A model generated the notes under the pieces. It was given only the letters and a program-made list of their open reading frames with translations, was not told the DNA's origin and ran no database searches. A DNA stretch of 34,343 nt from JASBSR01 sp963847575 (GTDB lineage Bacteria; Pseudomonadota; Gammaproteobacteria; SZUA-229), in NCBI GenBank assembly GCA_963847575.1, contig CAWKAL010000090.1, forward strand, positions 1-34,343, given 5' to 3'. Below, piece by piece: positions 7,781-16,274 of the stretch (its first letter is position 1; each line of letters starts with the position of its first letter). Position numbers and translations under genes: made by a program.

Positions 7781-8287
7781 CTAGCCGAGAATTTCTTCGA
7801 CTTTCTTGCCACGCTTGGCAGCTACAAATGCCGGCGAAGTCATTGAACTCAGACCGTTAATGGTCGCGCGAACAACGTTCACAGGGTTACGAGTGCCGTT
7901 AATTTTAGCCAGTACGTTATTCACGCCAACTGCTTCAAACACTGCACGCATCGCACCACCGGCGATAATGCCTGTACCATCTGATGCCGGCTGCATGTAG
8001 ACATTGGCAGCACCGTGAATACCCGTCACAGGATGCTGCAGTGTGCCACCATTGAGGGGCACTTTTTTCATGTTCTTGCGCGCCTTGTCCATTGCTTTCT
8101 GAATGGCCTGCGGCACTTCTTTTGCCTTGCCATAGCCGAAGCCAATGGTGCCGTTGCCGTCACCGACTACGGTTAATGCTGTAAAACCAAATTGACGACC
8201 GCCTTTTACCACTTTGGCAACGCGATTTACCGCAACCAGTTTTTCAATCAGATCGTCTTTAGCTGAATTAGATTCTATATTTGCCAT
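7781..8287 (-). CDS. rpsE: 30S ribosomal protein S5
   Basis: S5 lies at the mRNA entry side and contributes to decoding accuracy. The product shows the S5 double-stranded RNA-binding domain with GGRQFGFTALTVVGDGNGTI and GFGYGKAKEVPQAIQKAM, then the C-terminal domain with GIIAGGAMRAVFEAVGVNNV. I chose the second of two adjacent ATGs (8287, MANIES, 168 residues) because AGGA is 7 bases from it and only 4 from the first. It is 12 bases after rplR and 26 before rpmD. Confidence 0.97.
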   Translation of the reverse strand: MANIESNSAKDDLIEKLVAVNRVAKVVKGGRQFGFTALTVVGDGNGTIGFGYGKAKEVPQAIQKAMDKARKNMKKVPLNGGTLQHPVTGIHGAANVYMQPASDGTGIIAGGAMRAVFEAVGVNNVLAKINGTRNPVNVVRATINGLSSMTSPAFVAAKRGKKVEEILG

Positions 8288-8299
8288 CATTCAATCCTG

Positions 8300-8656
8300 T
8301 TAAAACTCGAGACCGGCTTCACGTGCAGCATCGGCTAACGCCTTGACCCTGCCGTGATACTTGAAACCGGAACGGTCAAATGCGACCTGTGTAACGCCGG
8401 CAGATTTGGATTTTTCTGCAACAGTCTTGCCCACTGCACTGGCAGCTTCGATGTTGCCGGTATATTTCACATCGCCTTTCACATCTTTTTGCACAGTAGA
8501 AGCCGCCGCGATGACAGTATGACCATCCGGTGAAATTACCTGCGCATAAATATGGCGCGGTGTTCTATGCACTGTCAGGCGATGTGCGCCCATTTCGCTG
8601 ATCTTACCGCGTGCGCGTTTCGCTCTGCGTAATCTGCTGGCCTTTTTTGAAATCAT
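8300..8656 (-). CDS. rplR: 50S ribosomal protein L18
   Basis: L18 binds 5S rRNA together with L5 and L25 and carries it into the 50S subunit. The 118-residue product has the basic N-terminus KKASRLRRAKRARGKISEMG, then RLTVHRTPRHIYAQVISPDG and the C-terminal FDRSGFKYHGRVKALADAAR, all diagnostic. Length is that of E. coli L18 (117). It follows rplF after a 67-base gap and is followed by rpsE 12 bases on. Confidence 0.98.
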   Translation of the reverse strand: MISKKASRLRRAKRARGKISEMGAHRLTVHRTPRHIYAQVISPDGHTVIAAASTVQKDVKGDVKYTGNIEAASAVGKTVAEKSKSAGVTQVAFDRSGFKYHGRVKALADAAREAGLEF

Positions 8657-8723
8657 GATATCGCTCGAATTACTCTGTTTATACTAATGCCGTATTTGCC
8701 TGGGCCTGGATTAACCTGGCCGT

Positions 8724-9257
8724 TTATTTCTTCTTGGCTTCTTTACGCAATACACGCTCATCCGAATAACGCACACCCTTGCCTTTGTATGGCTCTGGTG
8801 GACGGTAGGCGCGAATTTCTGCGGAAACCTGGCCGACAACCTGCTTGTCAGCACCTTTCACAATAATTTCTGTTTGCGATGGCGTTTCAACCGTAATGCC
8901 ATCTGGCACTGCGTAATTCACAGGGTGCGAGAAACCAAGCGTAAGGTTAAGCACCTTGCCCTGTGCCTGCGCACGATAACCGACGCCAACCAGTTCAAGC
9001 TTTTTCTCAAACCCGGCACTAACGCCAATCATCATATTATCTGTCAGCGAACGCATGGTTCCCGCCATGGCTACGGAACCTGGCTGACCTTCGCGACCCA
9101 GGAACTTCAGCACATTATCTTCGTGCTTAACTTCTACGATGTTATGCACAACAAGATCCAGTTGGCCGTTCTTGCCTTTTACAGCAATCGACTGGCCGTC
9201 AAGCTTAACTTCTACGCCTGATGGAATCTCGACTGGTTTATTTGCGATACGTGACAT
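8724..9257 (-). CDS. rplF: 50S ribosomal protein L6
   Basis: L6 sits at the base of the L7/L12 stalk near the factor-binding site. The 177-residue product begins MSRIANKPVEIPSGVEVKLD and contains the two L6 repeats, ending with the signature PEPYKGKGVRYSDERVLRKE. Length equals E. coli L6. It lies between rpsH (36 bases upstream) and rplR. Confidence 0.98.
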   Translation of the reverse strand: MSRIANKPVEIPSGVEVKLDGQSIAVKGKNGQLDLVVHNIVEVKHEDNVLKFLGREGQPGSVAMAGTMRSLTDNMMIGVSAGFEKKLELVGVGYRAQAQGKVLNLTLGFSHPVNYAVPDGITVETPSQTEIIVKGADKQVVGQVSAEIRAYRPPEPYKGKGVRYSDERVLRKEAKKK

Positions 9258-9293
9258 TACTTATACCCTGTTAATATGCTGCAAATCTGCGGT

Positions 9294-9683
9294 TTAGGAA
9301 ACCGTGCAGATTACCTCACCACCACGACCCGTATCACGTGCCTGACGGCCTGTCATCACACCTGATGAAGTCGAAATAATTGCGATACCAAGACCGTTCA
9401 ATACAGTCGGTATTTCGTCTTTGCTCTTGTAAATACGCAAACCCGGGCGTGACACGCGATCAAGCTTTTCGATCACGGGACGGCCTTCATAATATTTAAG
9501 CGTAACTGTCATCGAAGGCTTGGCATCTTTGCTGACTTCAAAGCCGGCAATATAGCCTTCGTCCTGCAATACTTTGGCAATCGAAGCCTTCAGCTTGGAC
9601 GCTGGCATGGTTACACTTATTTTTTTGCTGGACTGACCATTTCTTATTCTGGTCAACATATCAGCAATTGGGTCTGACATCAT
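9294..9683 (-). CDS. rpsH: 30S ribosomal protein S8
   Basis: S8 binds helix 21 of 16S rRNA and, in E. coli, represses spc-operon translation by binding a similar structure at the rplX-rplE junction. The 129-residue product has SDPIADMLTRIRNGQSSKK near its start and the C-terminal STSSGVMTGRQARDTGRGGE. Two ATGs are adjacent; the first (9683) has the better 9-base spacing from AAGGT, but the second (9680) is possible. It lies 37 bases after rpsN. Confidence 0.97.
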   Translation of the reverse strand: MMSDPIADMLTRIRNGQSSKKISVTMPASKLKASIAKVLQDEGYIAGFEVSKDAKPSMTVTLKYYEGRPVIEKLDRVSRPGLRIYKSKDEIPTVLNGLGIAIISTSSGVMTGRQARDTGRGGEVICTVS

Positions 9684-9720
9684 GATCGTTTTACCTTAGC
9701 TAAATTATTATCAGGTCGTG

Positions 9721-10026
9721 TTACCAGCTGGCTTTTACCAGACCTGGGATATCACCACGCATAGCAGCTTCGCGGAGCTTGTTGCGACACAGACCGAACT
9801 TGCGGTATACACCGTGTGGACGGCCTGTTATGCGGCAACGATTACGTTTGCGCACGAGACTTGAATCACGTGGCAACTTTTGCATGGTTTTTTGTGCAGC
9901 CATCTTGGCATCAAAATCGGAAGTCTGGTCATTGATAATCGCGCGCAGTTCAGCACGTTTAGCAGCGTGTTTACTTGCCAGCTGGCCGCGTTTTAACTCG
10001 CGCATTTTCATCGACATTTTAGCCAT
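9721..10026 (-). CDS. rpsN: 30S ribosomal protein S14, zinc-free form
   Basis: S14 is in the 30S head. The 101-residue product has LPRDSSLVRKRNRCRITGRP and HGVYRKFGLCRNKLREAA. The CxxC pairs of the zinc form are absent, and the length is that of the long C-minus form (E. coli 101). It follows rplE by 11 bases, in the standard spc order rplE-rpsN-rpsH. Confidence 0.98.
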   Translation of the reverse strand: MAKMSMKMRELKRGQLASKHAAKRAELRAIINDQTSDFDAKMAAQKTMQKLPRDSSLVRKRNRCRITGRPHGVYRKFGLCRNKLREAAMRGDIPGLVKASW

Positions 10027-10037
10027 TCTTTTTAACC

Positions 10038-10577
10038 TTAACCTTTAAACGGAAAGTTGAATGCGGTCAGTAATGCGCGACCTGCATCATCAGTTTTTGC
10101 CGTGGTGGTGATACACACATCCATGCCACGCAGGGTATCGATCTTTTCGTAATCAATTTCCGGGAAAATAATCTGCTCTTTGACACCCATATTGTAATTA
10201 CCACGGCCATCAAATGATTTTCCATTCAGACCACGGAAGTCACGAATACGCGGAATCGATATATTAATCAGGCGATCCAGGAATTCATACATACGATCAC
10301 GTCGCAGCGTCACCTTGCAGCCAATTGGATATCCATCGCGCACCTTGAAAGATGCAACAGACTTGCGCGCCAGGGTAATAATCGGCTTCTGGCCTGTTAT
10401 TTTTTCCATATCAGCAACAGCATTCTCAATAACTTTCTTGTCGCCAATCGCTTCGCCAACACCCATGTTAATTGTGATCTTGGTGATACGTGGTACTTCC
10501 ATCGGGTTTTTAAACCCGCTGTTCTCCATCAACTGCTTGATCACTGTGTTGCGGTAATAATCTTCTAATCTAGTCAT
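10038..10577 (-). CDS. rplE: 50S ribosomal protein L5
   Basis: L5 binds 5S rRNA and helps form the central protuberance and bridge B1b. The 179-residue product begins MTRLEDYYRNTVIKQLMENS and includes VPRITKITINMGVGEA, LRRDRMYEFLDRLINISIPR and IRDFRGLNGKSFDGRGNYNM, all conserved L5 blocks. Length equals E. coli L5. It lies 25 bases after rplX; in E. coli this junction carries the S8 target, which I did not fold here. Confidence 0.98.
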   Translation of the reverse strand: MTRLEDYYRNTVIKQLMENSGFKNPMEVPRITKITINMGVGEAIGDKKVIENAVADMEKITGQKPIITLARKSVASFKVRDGYPIGCKVTLRRDRMYEFLDRLINISIPRIRDFRGLNGKSFDGRGNYNMGVKEQIIFPEIDYEKIDTLRGMDVCITTTAKTDDAGRALLTAFNFPFKG

Positions 10578-10602
10578 GGTTCAAACCTGAGTTCCGGCAA
10601 GC

Positions 10603-10920
10603 TTATGCGTCAATCACTTCGCCATTCGACTTGAAGCAGCGTACTTTACGGCCATCTTCAAGCACTTTAAAACCTACACGATCGCCTTTATTAGTGATCG
10701 CGTTAAACATCATCACATTGGAAATGTGAATCGGCATTTCTTTTTCGACGATGCCACCTTCAGCACCCTGCATCGGGTTCGCTTTCACGTGCTTCTTGGC
10801 CATGTTAACGGCTTCAACAATCAGACGATCATCATCACGCACAACTAGTACAGTGCCATGCCGTCCTTTATCTTTGCCGCTGATCACAACAACCTGATCG
10901 CCTTTACGAATACGTTTCAT
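10603..10920 (-). CDS. rplX: 50S ribosomal protein L24
   Basis: L24 is an assembly initiator for the large subunit and lies near the exit tunnel. The product has a KOW motif (KGDQVVVISGKDKGRHGTVL, residues about 6-25), then NMAKKHVKANPMQGAEGGIV. I chose ATG at 10920 (MKRIRKGDQ, 105 residues), because GAGAGG is well spaced from it; an in-frame TTG two codons upstream is less likely. It follows rplN by 11 bases. Confidence 0.97.
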   Translation of the reverse strand: MKRIRKGDQVVVISGKDKGRHGTVLVVRDDDRLIVEAVNMAKKHVKANPMQGAEGGIVEKEMPIHISNVMMFNAITNKGDRVGFKVLEDGRKVRCFKSNGEVIDA

Positions 10921-10931
10921 TGCCAAACCTC

Positions 10932-11300
10932 TCAGAGCACTTCTGGCGCAAGCGAAATAATTTTCATAAACTTTTCATTTCGAAGTTCACGGGTAACCGG
11001 CCCAAAAATACGCGTGCCGATTGGCTGCAGGTTATTGTTCAAAATAACAGCTGCATTGGTGTCAAAACGAATCAACGAACCATCGGACCTACGCACACCC
11101 TTGGTAGTGCGTACTACAACGGCGTTATAGACTTCGCCTTTTTTAACCTTGCCGCGCGGTATCGCGTCTTTCACGCTCACCTTAATAACATCACCAACCG
11201 AAGCATAACGGCGGTGCGAACCACCGAGCACCTTGATGCATTGCACCTTGCGGGCTCCGCTATTGTCGGCAGCGTTTAAAACTGTCTGCATTTGTATCAT
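10932..11300 (-). CDS. rplN: 50S ribosomal protein L14
   Basis: L14 contacts 16S rRNA in an inter-subunit bridge and is the target of the silencing factor RsfS. The 122-residue product begins MIQMQTVLNAADNSGARKVQ and contains GDVIKVSVKDAIPRGKVKKG and IGTRIFGPVTRELR. Length matches E. coli (123). It is the first gene of the E. coli spc operon; here only 26 bases separate it from rpsQ, and I see no clear promoter in that gap, so readthrough from the S10 block is likely. Confidence 0.98.
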   Translation of the reverse strand: MIQMQTVLNAADNSGARKVQCIKVLGGSHRRYASVGDVIKVSVKDAIPRGKVKKGEVYNAVVVRTTKGVRRSDGSLIRFDTNAAVILNNNLQPIGTRIFGPVTRELRNEKFMKIISLAPEVL

Positions 11301-11326
11301 GTCAGTTTCCTGTAACTGGGCAGTTG

Positions 11327-11611
11327 TTAGACCGTAACGGCCTTTTCAACAATCTTGACCAGTCGCCATGACTTGGTCTTGGACATTGGACGGCACTGTT
11401 CAATTACAACAATATCGCCTTTACCACATTCATTTTTTTCATCATGCACGTGCAGCTTGGTGGAACGCTTGACGTACTTGCCATAAACCGGGTGCTTGAT
11501 TTTGCGCTCGATAACCACGGTGATGGTTTTATCCATCGCTTCGCTGGAAACCGCGCCAGTCAGTGTACGCTGTACTACAGCATCGCTTGTCTGTGCTTGT
11601 GTTGCAGCCAT
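11327..11611 (-). CDS. rpsQ: 30S ribosomal protein S17
   Basis: S17 is a primary 16S rRNA-binding protein with an OB fold. The core reads LTGAVSSEAMDKTITVVIER, then KHPVYGKYVKRSTKLHVHDE and CGKGDIVVIEQCRPMSKTKS. The 94-residue product has about ten extra N-terminal residues (MAATQAQTSDAVVQ) compared with E. coli (84). Its ATG overlaps the rpmC stop by one base (TAATG), which supports this start and suggests translational coupling. Confidence 0.97.
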   Translation of the reverse strand: MAATQAQTSDAVVQRTLTGAVSSEAMDKTITVVIERKIKHPVYGKYVKRSTKLHVHDEKNECGKGDIVVIEQCRPMSKTKSWRLVKIVEKAVTV

Positions 11612-11811
11612 TATGCTTTACCTGCCTTTTTTTCATTGAGCACGGTTTTAACACGTGCGATATCACGGCGTACGACACTGAAGCGGTGAATCTTCGGCGT
11701 ATTACCGGTACCCAGCTGCATACGCAAATTGAACTGCTCGCGTCTGAGGTTGTTCAGTTCTGTACCCAGGTCCTTTTCGGACATATTTCTGTAATCTTGT
11801 GCGTTTGCCAT
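11611..11811 (-). CDS. rpmC: 50S ribosomal protein L29
   Basis: L29 lies at the tunnel exit next to L23 and forms part of the docking site for trigger factor and SRP. The 66-residue product has the two-helix signature EKDLGTELNNLRREQFNLRM followed by IARVKTVLNEKKAG. Length matches the family (E. coli 63). Both ends overlap neighbours by one base in TAATG junctions (with rplP upstream and rpsQ downstream), indicating tight coupling. Confidence 0.97.
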   Translation of the reverse strand: MANAQDYRNMSEKDLGTELNNLRREQFNLRMQLGTGNTPKIHRFSVVRRDIARVKTVLNEKKAGKA

Positions 11812-12224
11812 TACATCACCGTACGTGCAACAAATGTGGTTTTAATCGGCAGCTTGTTGGCTGCCAGGCGGAACGCTTCGCGTGCAAGCTCTTCATCCAC
11901 ACCTTCAATTTCGTATAAAACTGTACCGGGCTGAACTTTGGACACCCAAAATTCAACATTACCTTTTCCCTTGCCCATACGTACTTCGAGCGGTTTCTTC
12001 GAAATAGGCATATCCGGAAAAATACGGATCCAGATTTTGCCACCACGCTTGATGTGACGTGTCATCGCACGACGTGCGGCTTCAATCTGGCGCGCAGTAA
12101 TTCTGCCGCGCTCGACTGCCTTGAGGCCGAAGTCACCAAAACTGACCCGGTTACCGCTCTGTGCAACACCGCGGTTTTTGCCTTTGAACATCTTGCGAAA
12201 TTTTGTGCGCTTGGGTTGTAACAC
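11811..12224 (-). CDS. rplP: 50S ribosomal protein L16
   Basis: L16 organises the A-site tRNA-binding architecture of the 50S subunit. The 137-residue product begins MLQPKRTKFRKMFKGKNRG and contains RQIEAARRAMTRHIKRGGK, WIRIFPDMPISKKPLEVRMG and the GKGNVEFWVSKVQPGTVLYE block. Length is close to E. coli (136). It follows rpsC by 19 bases and its stop overlaps the rpmC start by one base. Confidence 0.98.
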   Translation of the reverse strand: MLQPKRTKFRKMFKGKNRGVAQSGNRVSFGDFGLKAVERGRITARQIEAARRAMTRHIKRGGKIWIRIFPDMPISKKPLEVRMGKGKGNVEFWVSKVQPGTVLYEIEGVDEELAREAFRLAANKLPIKTTFVARTVM

Positions 12225-12243
12225 TTAAGTATCCTCGAATTTT

Positions 12244-12927
12244 TTAGCTGGCGTTGGCAGCTGATTTAGCTTCTTCACGCTTCTTGTTCAGGTCAAATAC
12301 TTCACCCTTGAATATCCAGACTTTTACGCCAATGATGCCGTAAGTCGTCAGCGCTTCAGCAAACCCATAATCAATCTCAGCACGCAGGGTGTGCAATGGC
12401 ACGCGGCCTTCGTGGTACATTTCACTGCGTGCAATTTCTGCACCGTTGAGGCGGCCACCGACCATGATCTTGACGCCCTGGGCACCCATGCGCATGGTGT
12501 TCTGTATAGAACGCTTCATCGCGCGGCGGAACATGACGCGACGCTCCAGCTGCTGCGCAATACTTTCTGCAACCAGTTGTGCATCAAGCTCGGGCTTGCG
12601 AATTTCTTCAATGTTCAGTTTGACGTTATTAATATGCAATCCAATAATGTCAGCCACTTCTTTGCGCAGGCTTTCGATGTCTGCGCCTTTCTTGCCGATG
12701 ACTACGCCGGGACGTGCTGTGTGAATAGTGATTTCAGCCGAGCGCGTAGGCCTTTCGATCTGGATTTTGCTGACATTGGCGTTTGCCAGTTTCTTTTTAA
12801 GAAACTCGCGCACTTTAATGTCCGCATTCAACAGGTCTGGAAAGTCAGATGTCGATGCATACCACTTGGAATTCCAGTCAGCGGATATGCCGAGCCTAAT
12901 GCCTACAGGATGTACTTTTTGTCCCAT
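12244..12927 (-). CDS. rpsC: 30S ribosomal protein S3
   Basis: S3 lines the mRNA entry channel and has helicase-related Arg/Lys residues. The product begins MGQKVHPVGIRLGISADWNS, has a KH domain with ARPGVVIGKKGADIESLR (residues about 55-75), and a C-terminal domain with GRLNGAEIARSEMYHEGRVP. I start it at the ATG at 12927 (227 residues) because the family almost always begins MGQK; the frame is open ten codons further. It is 13 bases after rplV. Confidence 0.98.
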   Translation of the reverse strand: MGQKVHPVGIRLGISADWNSKWYASTSDFPDLLNADIKVREFLKKKLANANVSKIQIERPTRSAEITIHTARPGVVIGKKGADIESLRKEVADIIGLHINNVKLNIEEIRKPELDAQLVAESIAQQLERRVMFRRAMKRSIQNTMRMGAQGVKIMVGGRLNGAEIARSEMYHEGRVPLHTLRAEIDYGFAEALTTYGIIGVKVWIFKGEVFDLNKKREEAKSAANAS

Positions 12928-12940
12928 GAATCTTCTCTCT

Positions 12941-13273
12941 TTAGCGATCTGCCACACAGACAGTAATGTGACTTGTGCGCTTCATAATTCGGTTTGCACG
13001 GCCTTTGGCACGTGGGCGAATACGTTTCATTACCGGGCCGGCATCAACATATATTTTTGAAACCTTAAGCTCATCAATGTCGGCACCTTCATTGTGCTCG
13101 GCATTGGCTATCGCGGACTCCAGTACTTTTTTCACCAGGTCTGATGACTTGGTGGTACCAAACGTCAGCGCGGTTAATGCTGCTTCAACCCGCAGTCCGC
13201 GAATCTGGTCTGCAACCAGGCGGCATTTCTGCGGTGATATACGTGCAAATCTATGTTTAGCGACTACTTCCAC
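12941..13273 (-). CDS. rplV: 50S ribosomal protein L22
   Basis: L22 extends a beta-hairpin into the exit tunnel, where macrolide-resistance changes can occur. The 110-residue product begins (GTG start) MEVVAKHRFARISPQKCRLV and ends KRIRPRAKGRANRIMKRTSH plus ITVCVADR. Length equals E. coli L22. The GTG at 13273 is preceded by a good AGGTGA-type ribosome-binding site and lies 8 bases after the rpsS stop. Confidence 0.97.
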   Translation of the reverse strand: MEVVAKHRFARISPQKCRLVADQIRGLRVEAALTALTFGTTKSSDLVKKVLESAIANAEHNEGADIDELKVSKIYVDAGPVMKRIRPRAKGRANRIMKRTSHITVCVADR

Positions 13274-13281
13274 GACTCACC

Positions 13282-13554
13282 TCACTTCGCTTTCTTATTG
13301 GCAACGTGACCTTTATAGGTACGCGTCTGTGCGAATTCACCCAGCTTATGGCCGACCATGTTTTCATTTACCAGTACCGGCACGTGCTGCTTGCCATTAT
13401 GTACGGCGATGGTCAGACCTACCATTTCAGGAAATACAGTGGAACGACGTGACCAGGTCTTGATCGGTTTACGATCATTGACTGCTTTTGCAGCTGAGAC
13501 CTTATCCAAAAGATGGTGGTCAATAAACGGACCTTTCTTTAATGAGCGTGGCAC
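13282..13554 (-). CDS. rpsS: 30S ribosomal protein S19
   Basis: S19 is in the 30S head and makes bridge contacts with S13. The 90-residue product begins MPRSLKKGPFIDHHLLDKV and continues KTWSRRSTVFPEMVGLTIAV and NMVGHKLGEFAQTRTYKGH, all invariant blocks. Length matches E. coli (92). It lies 27 bases after rplB, the standard S10-operon order. Confidence 0.98.
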   Translation of the reverse strand: MPRSLKKGPFIDHHLLDKVSAAKAVNDRKPIKTWSRRSTVFPEMVGLTIAVHNGKQHVPVLVNENMVGHKLGEFAQTRTYKGHVANKKAK

Positions 13555-13581
13555 AATAATTCCTCTTAAATTTCTTTACGC

Positions 13582-14409
13582 TTACTTCTTGTTACGGCGG
13601 CGCACTATCATGCCGTCGGTACGTTTGTTACTACGTGTTCTGTAACCCTTGGTCGGTGTGCCCCAGGGAGACACCGGATGACGTCCACCCGAAGTTCTGC
13701 CTTCGCCACCACCGTGCGGGTGATCAACCGGGTTCATCACTACACCGCGAACCGTGGGACGAACACCGCGCCAGCGCTTGGCACCGGCTTTACCGAGCGA
13801 ACGCAGACCGTGCTCTGAATTACCGACTTCACCAATGGTGGCGCGGCAATTAACATGAATTTTACGGACTTCACCTGAACGTAAACGCAGCGTGGCATAT
13901 ATACCTTCACGCGCGAGCAGCTGAGCCGATGCACCCGCGGTACGTGCGATCTGTGCACCCTTGCCAGGCTTCATTTCGATACAGTGAATCTGTGTACCGA
14001 CCGGAATATTGCGCAATGGTAATGAATTACCCGGTTTAATCGGTGAATTACTGCCGGAAACAACTACATCACCTGCATTCACACTTTTAGGCGCAATGAT
14101 GTAACGCTTTTCACCGTCGGCATATACCAGCAGGGCAATATTTGCACTGCGGTTTGGGTCATATTCGATACGCTCAACACGACCGTTGATACCGTCTTTA
14201 TCGCGTTTGAAATCAATCACGCGGTATAACTGCTTGTGACCACCGCCAACATGGCGCGTGGTGATACGGCCGGCATTATTTCGCCCGCCGTTTTTAGACT
14301 GGGTTTCGGTCAGGGCACGAATCGGCGCACCCTTGTGCAGGTCCTTATTAACAACCTTGACGACAAAGCGTCTGCCCGGTGATGTTGGCTTGGTTTTTAC
14401 AATTGCCAT
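13582..14409 (-). CDS. rplB: 50S ribosomal protein L2
   Basis: L2 is essential for subunit joining and the peptidyl-transferase centre. The 275-residue product contains HVGGGHKQLYRVIDFKRDKD, HCIEMKPGKGAQIARTAGAS and the highly conserved C-terminal VVMNPVDHPHGGGEGRTSGG, which includes the histidine corresponding to E. coli His229. Length is close to E. coli (273). It lies 32 bases after rplW. Confidence 0.98.
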   Translation of the reverse strand: MAIVKTKPTSPGRRFVVKVVNKDLHKGAPIRALTETQSKNGGRNNAGRITTRHVGGGHKQLYRVIDFKRDKDGINGRVERIEYDPNRSANIALLVYADGEKRYIIAPKSVNAGDVVVSGSNSPIKPGNSLPLRNIPVGTQIHCIEMKPGKGAQIARTAGASAQLLAREGIYATLRLRSGEVRKIHVNCRATIGEVGNSEHGLRSLGKAGAKRWRGVRPTVRGVVMNPVDHPHGGGEGRTSGGRHPVSPWGTPTKGYRTRSNKRTDGMIVRRRNKK

Positions 14410-14441
14410 GATTAACTGCCCTTAATGTCTCTCAGCCTGGC

Positions 14442-14738
14442 CTAAATCGCGCCAGCTAAATCAATTTCGTTATCAGCCATTAATGTCACATAGGCTTTGC
14501 GTAAATCGCTACGCTTGCCAAGGCGGCCACCAAAACGCTTGGTTTTGCCCTTTGAATTCAATATGCGAACCTTGTCGACCTTGACCTTAAAAATAGTCTC
14601 GACAGCGTGCTTGACTTCATCTTTGGTGGCATCAGATGCCACTTTGAATACGTGCTGATTTGCCTGCTCGGCCAGCAATGTGCTTTTTTCAGACACATGC
14701 GGTGCACGTAAAACCTGGTACATACGTTCCTGATTCAT
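14442..14738 (-). CDS. rplW: 50S ribosomal protein L23
   Basis: L23 is at the tunnel exit and anchors trigger factor and SRP. The product shows YQVLRAPHVSEKSTLLAEQA, then VKHAVETIFKVKVDKVRILN and GKTKRFGGRLGKRSDLRKAY. I chose ATG at 14738 (98 residues): it overlaps the rplD stop in a classic ATGA junction. An in-frame GTG three codons upstream is open but less convincing. Translational coupling to rplD is likely. Confidence 0.96.
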   Translation of the reverse strand: MNQERMYQVLRAPHVSEKSTLLAEQANQHVFKVASDATKDEVKHAVETIFKVKVDKVRILNSKGKTKRFGGRLGKRSDLRKAYVTLMADNEIDLAGAI

Positions 14739-15340
14739 GACAGCCACTCTTCAATTGCGCGAATCGCACCTACGGTAACCACGACCTGGTCATTACCTAC
14801 CAGAACCACCGGGTTCAGGCCGGCGACATCAGTGATCTCGACATGCGGGATATTGCGCGCTGATAAATACAATTTTTCATCGCCGGTTTCAGTCACGATC
14901 AGCGGCGTGCTTACACCCAGCTCAGCCAGTTTTGCGATCAGCTGCTTGGTTTTTGGTGCATCGACCGTAATATCGTCAACAATAATCAGACGACCCTGGC
15001 GCGCGAGTTCGGAAAATATCGAGCGAATACCGGCGCGGTACATTTTCTTGTTCAGTTTTTGCGTGTAATCACGTGGCTGGGCAGCAAAAGTTACACCACC
15101 GGTTCTCCACAGCGGGCTGCGAATAGTCCCGGCACGTGCACGGCCCGTGCCTTTCTGGCGCCATGGTTTTGCACCACCGCCGCGTACAGCAGCACGATTT
15201 TTCTGCGCCTTGGTGCCGGCGCGTGCGCCTGCAAGGTAAGCCGTGACCAGCTGATGCACCAGCGCTTCTTTAAAATCGGAAGCGAATACTGCATCGGATA
15301 CAGCAATCTTCTCTTTACTGTTATGCAATTGCATATCCAT
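14735..15340 (-). CDS. rplD: 50S ribosomal protein L4
   Basis: L4 lines the exit tunnel and, in E. coli, represses its own S10 operon by promoting termination and blocking translation at the leader. The 201-residue product contains the tunnel loop motif RGGGAKPWRQKGTGRARAG followed by TIRSPLWRTGGVTFA, and a C-terminal Rossmann-like domain with SARNIPHVEITDVAGLNP. Length equals E. coli L4. It ends in an ATGA overlap with rplW. An attenuator-like leader lies upstream of rplC (16043-16070), consistent with L4 control. Confidence 0.98.
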   Translation of the reverse strand: MDMQLHNSKEKIAVSDAVFASDFKEALVHQLVTAYLAGARAGTKAQKNRAAVRGGGAKPWRQKGTGRARAGTIRSPLWRTGGVTFAAQPRDYTQKLNKKMYRAGIRSIFSELARQGRLIIVDDITVDAPKTKQLIAKLAELGVSTPLIVTETGDEKLYLSARNIPHVEITDVAGLNPVVLVGNDQVVVTVGAIRAIEEWLS

Positions 15341-15380
15341 GAATCTGTCTCTCGTATACTCTTTTAAGCTTGTTAGTGGC

Positions 15381-16019
15381 TCAGGCCTTGACAGCCGGCT
15401 TAATAATTACGTCGCCGCCTTTTGCGCCAGGGATTGCACCCTTGATCAGCAGCAGGCCACGTTCGTTATCAATTCTTACCAGTTCGAGGTTCTGCGTGGT
15501 GTTGCGCACATTACCCATATGACCTGACATTTTTTTACCCTTTACGACGCGACCCGGTGTCTGGTTTTGACCAATCGAACCGTTGGAACGATGTGACAAC
15601 GAGTTACCGTGAGTGGCGTCCTGCATCGAAAAGTTATGGCGCTTGATGCCGCCCTGGAAACCTTTACCGATGGTGCGACCTGTAACATCGACTTTCTGGC
15701 CGGCTTCAAACATGCCGAGTGAAAGTTCGCCGCCGACCTGGAGGTCTGCCGCCTGCTCGGACGCAACGCGAAATTCCCATAGCCCGCGACCTGCTTCTAC
15801 GCCGGCCTTGGCGTAGTGGCCTGCCATCGGCTTGGTGACTCGGCTGGCACGGCGTGAACCGGTGGTAATCTGTATTGCCTGGTAACCATCCACTTCGTTT
15901 GTCTTGATCTGGGTAATGCGATTGGGCATTACCTCGATCACACTCACAGGGATAGACGCACCATCTTCAGTGAAGATGCGGGTCATTCCAGCTTTTCTGC
16001 CAACGATACCAATTGTCAT
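15381..16019 (-). CDS. rplC: 50S ribosomal protein L3
   Basis: L3 reaches the peptidyl-transferase centre and is an early assembly protein. The 212-residue product begins MTIGIVGRKAGMTRIFTEDG and has GRTIGKGFQGGIKRHNF and NGSIGQNQTPGRVVKGKKM; the glutamine in GQNQTPGR corresponds to the site methylated by PrmB in E. coli. Length is close to E. coli (209). Unusually for an S10-type operon it is separated from rpsJ by 308 bases holding a promoter-like sequence and a leader, so it appears to head its own transcript. Confidence 0.98.
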   Translation of the reverse strand: MTIGIVGRKAGMTRIFTEDGASIPVSVIEVMPNRITQIKTNEVDGYQAIQITTGSRRASRVTKPMAGHYAKAGVEAGRGLWEFRVASEQAADLQVGGELSLGMFEAGQKVDVTGRTIGKGFQGGIKRHNFSMQDATHGNSLSHRSNGSIGQNQTPGRVVKGKKMSGHMGNVRNTTQNLELVRIDNERGLLLIKGAIPGAKGGDVIIKPAVKA

Positions 16020-16033
16020 GTCGATTTCCGCTC

Positions 16034-16070
16034 AATAAAAAACTGGCTCCTCAAATCTGAGGAATACCAG
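16034..16070 (-). promoter_or_regulatory. Attenuator-like hairpin with U-tract just upstream of rplC
   Basis: On the minus strand a two-part hairpin (outer CTGG/CCAG, inner 6-bp TCCTCA/TGAGGA, 16043-16070) is followed directly by TTTTTTATT (16034-16042), 15 bases before the rplC ATG. This is the form of the E. coli S10-leader HE attenuator, a hairpin plus U-run where L4 stimulates termination (established for E. coli). L4 is encoded second in the following operon. Function is inferred from shape and position. Confidence 0.5.
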
Positions 16071-16274
16071 CCTTTCAGCCCCGGCCAGTGCCGTGGCTAA
16101 TAGTTAAACTTATTCACAAACTCGCTGCGACTGGATCACAGCTTCACTTTATGTTGTCGCAGTATCCATGACCACCCAAAGGGTATTACTATCAAGGACT
16201 TACGATAAAATGAACTTTGCGCCGTGACTTTTTAAAACGGAAGTCGATTAAAACTTTGTCTTAGCCAGGCAACA